From Alphaproteobacteria bacterium (GTDB taxonomy: Bacteria; Pseudomonadota; Alphaproteobacteria; Caulobacterales; Maricaulaceae): DNA of 5,862 nt. The first letter of the stretch is position 1; the number at the start of each line of letters is the position of its first letter. Shown here piece by piece: positions 5,465 through 5,862 of this stretch. The notes beneath the pieces are model-generated. The model had not been told where the DNA came from. It made no database searches and worked only from the letters and a program-made list of their open reading frames with translations. The stretch spans positions 1 through 5,862 of the forward strand of contig JAUIEH010000197.1 of assembly GCA_030428405.1 (NCBI GenBank), written 5' to 3'. The position numbers and the translations under genes are program-made.

Positions 5465-5862
5465 ATGCGGGGGCGTCATCAGATCATAGGAATGGCGGCA
5501 GCGGCGTGTTTCACGCTGGGCGCAGCGATTCCGGCCATAGCTCAGGACGCCGGCGCAGCCGCTGACTCGCTGCCGGACTTCACCATTGAATCCATGATGC
5601 TCGAGACGCCGGACATGTTGTTCGCGCCGCCGGGCGGCATTGCCGACCAGGCTTGGCATCAGCGCTTCACCTTCGGCGGCGCCGCCGATCCGGGCTATCG
5701 CTTTAATTATGCGAGCGGTCTGGGCGATGACTGGGGCGTCACCGATATCGACCTGTTCGAGTTCACGACCGGCAATCGCTGGAGCTTCTCGCTCGAGTTC
5801 GATCGTCAGGACGATGACCTGCTCGATTTCGACTCCGTGCGCGCGGGCGCGTTTTTCGACGT
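5465..5862 (+). CDS. Exported periplasmic protein, possible NtrZ family (3' end outside window)
   Basis: The frame is open from the ATG at 5465 to the end of the window, giving 132 residues with no stop. Residues 1-26 are a classical Sec signal peptide: basic MRGRH, a hydrophobic IIGMAAAACFTLGAAI core, and a likely cleavage after AIA, before Gln27. No lipobox cysteine is placed for a lipoprotein. The mature part is acidic and aromatic-rich. From about residue 102, NRWSFSLEFDRQDDD followed by FDSVRAGAFFDV resembles, from memory, the NtrZ pattern of an RWG-type strand followed by a DVQAGAYF-type strand. NtrZ proteins are periplasmic regulators of the sensor kinase NtrY in Caulobacter relatives. 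I also recall ntrZ lying close to leuS and parB in Caulobacter, which would support this call; both memories need checking. The stretch at residues 28-100 appears longer than in the NtrZ proteins I remember. It could instead be another small outer-membrane or periplasmic beta-rich protein. Confidence 0.72.
   Translation, partial: MRGRHQIIGMAAAACFTLGAAIPAIAQDAGAAADSLPDFTIESMMLETPDMLFAPPGGIADQAWHQRFTFGGAADPGYRFNYASGLGDDWGVTDIDLFEFTTGNRWSFSLEFDRQDDDLLDFDSVRAGAFFD

Noticed and set aside
5235..5489. 84-codon frame crossing the intergenic region into the NtrZ-like gene
   Set aside because: It starts with GTG, has no ribosome-binding site, is Arg/Gly/Trp-rich without family resemblance, and overlaps the true start of the downstream gene out of frame.
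5507..5515. TGTTTCACG, identical to the first nine bases of the parS consensus TGTTTCACGTGAAACA
   Set aside because: The other half of the palindrome is absent (CTGGGCG follows) and it lies in a signal-peptide coding region. Despite the nearby parB, a half site is most simply chance.

Overview
The window is a compact, GC-rich stretch of what looks like the chromosome of an alphaproteobacterium, most likely Caulobacterales or the Hyphomonadaceae/Maricaulales side. Three things point there: the gene order (a chromosomal parB facing holA, lptE and leuS), the DUF3576 lipoprotein, which is an alphaproteobacterial family, and promoter and CtrA-like motifs of the Caulobacter type. A chromosomal parB usually lies near the replication origin, so the region is probably origin-proximal. 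No insertion sequence, phage gene, tRNA, rRNA or CRISPR array was seen.

Layout: the 3' end of parB (+ strand, positions 1-409) converges on a minus-strand block with only 8 bases between the two stop codons. Read in the direction of transcription, that block is a DUF3576 lipoprotein (5087-4614), leuS (4582-1976), lptE (about 1973-1467) and holA (1470-418). The gaps are 31 bases, about 0 bases, and a 4-base TTGA stop/start overlap, so this is very probably one operon with translational coupling at its last two junctions. It joins leucyl-tRNA charging, outer-membrane LPS assembly and clamp-loader function: housekeeping genes with no shared pathway. The DUF3576 lipoprotein is the only member of unknown role.

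A 377-base divergent intergenic region (5088-5464) separates this operon from a + strand gene (5465 to beyond the window end). That gene encodes a Sec-exported periplasmic protein whose visible C-terminal part resembles the NtrZ family, periplasmic regulators of the NtrY sensor kinase; this assignment is tentative. The intergenic region is the least explained part of the window. It holds a 22-base direct repeat with 2 mismatches, a Caulobacter-type promoter candidate facing the operon, several inverted repeats, and an AT-rich patch with a CtrA-box-like TTAA-N7-TTAC overlapping a possible -35 element in front of the NtrZ-like gene.

I found no convincing undescribed multi-gene system. The coding part is ordinary core genome. 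The points worth a second look are the regulatory architecture of 5088-5464, the substitutions in the LeuRS editing loop, and the unassigned DUF3576 lipoprotein.
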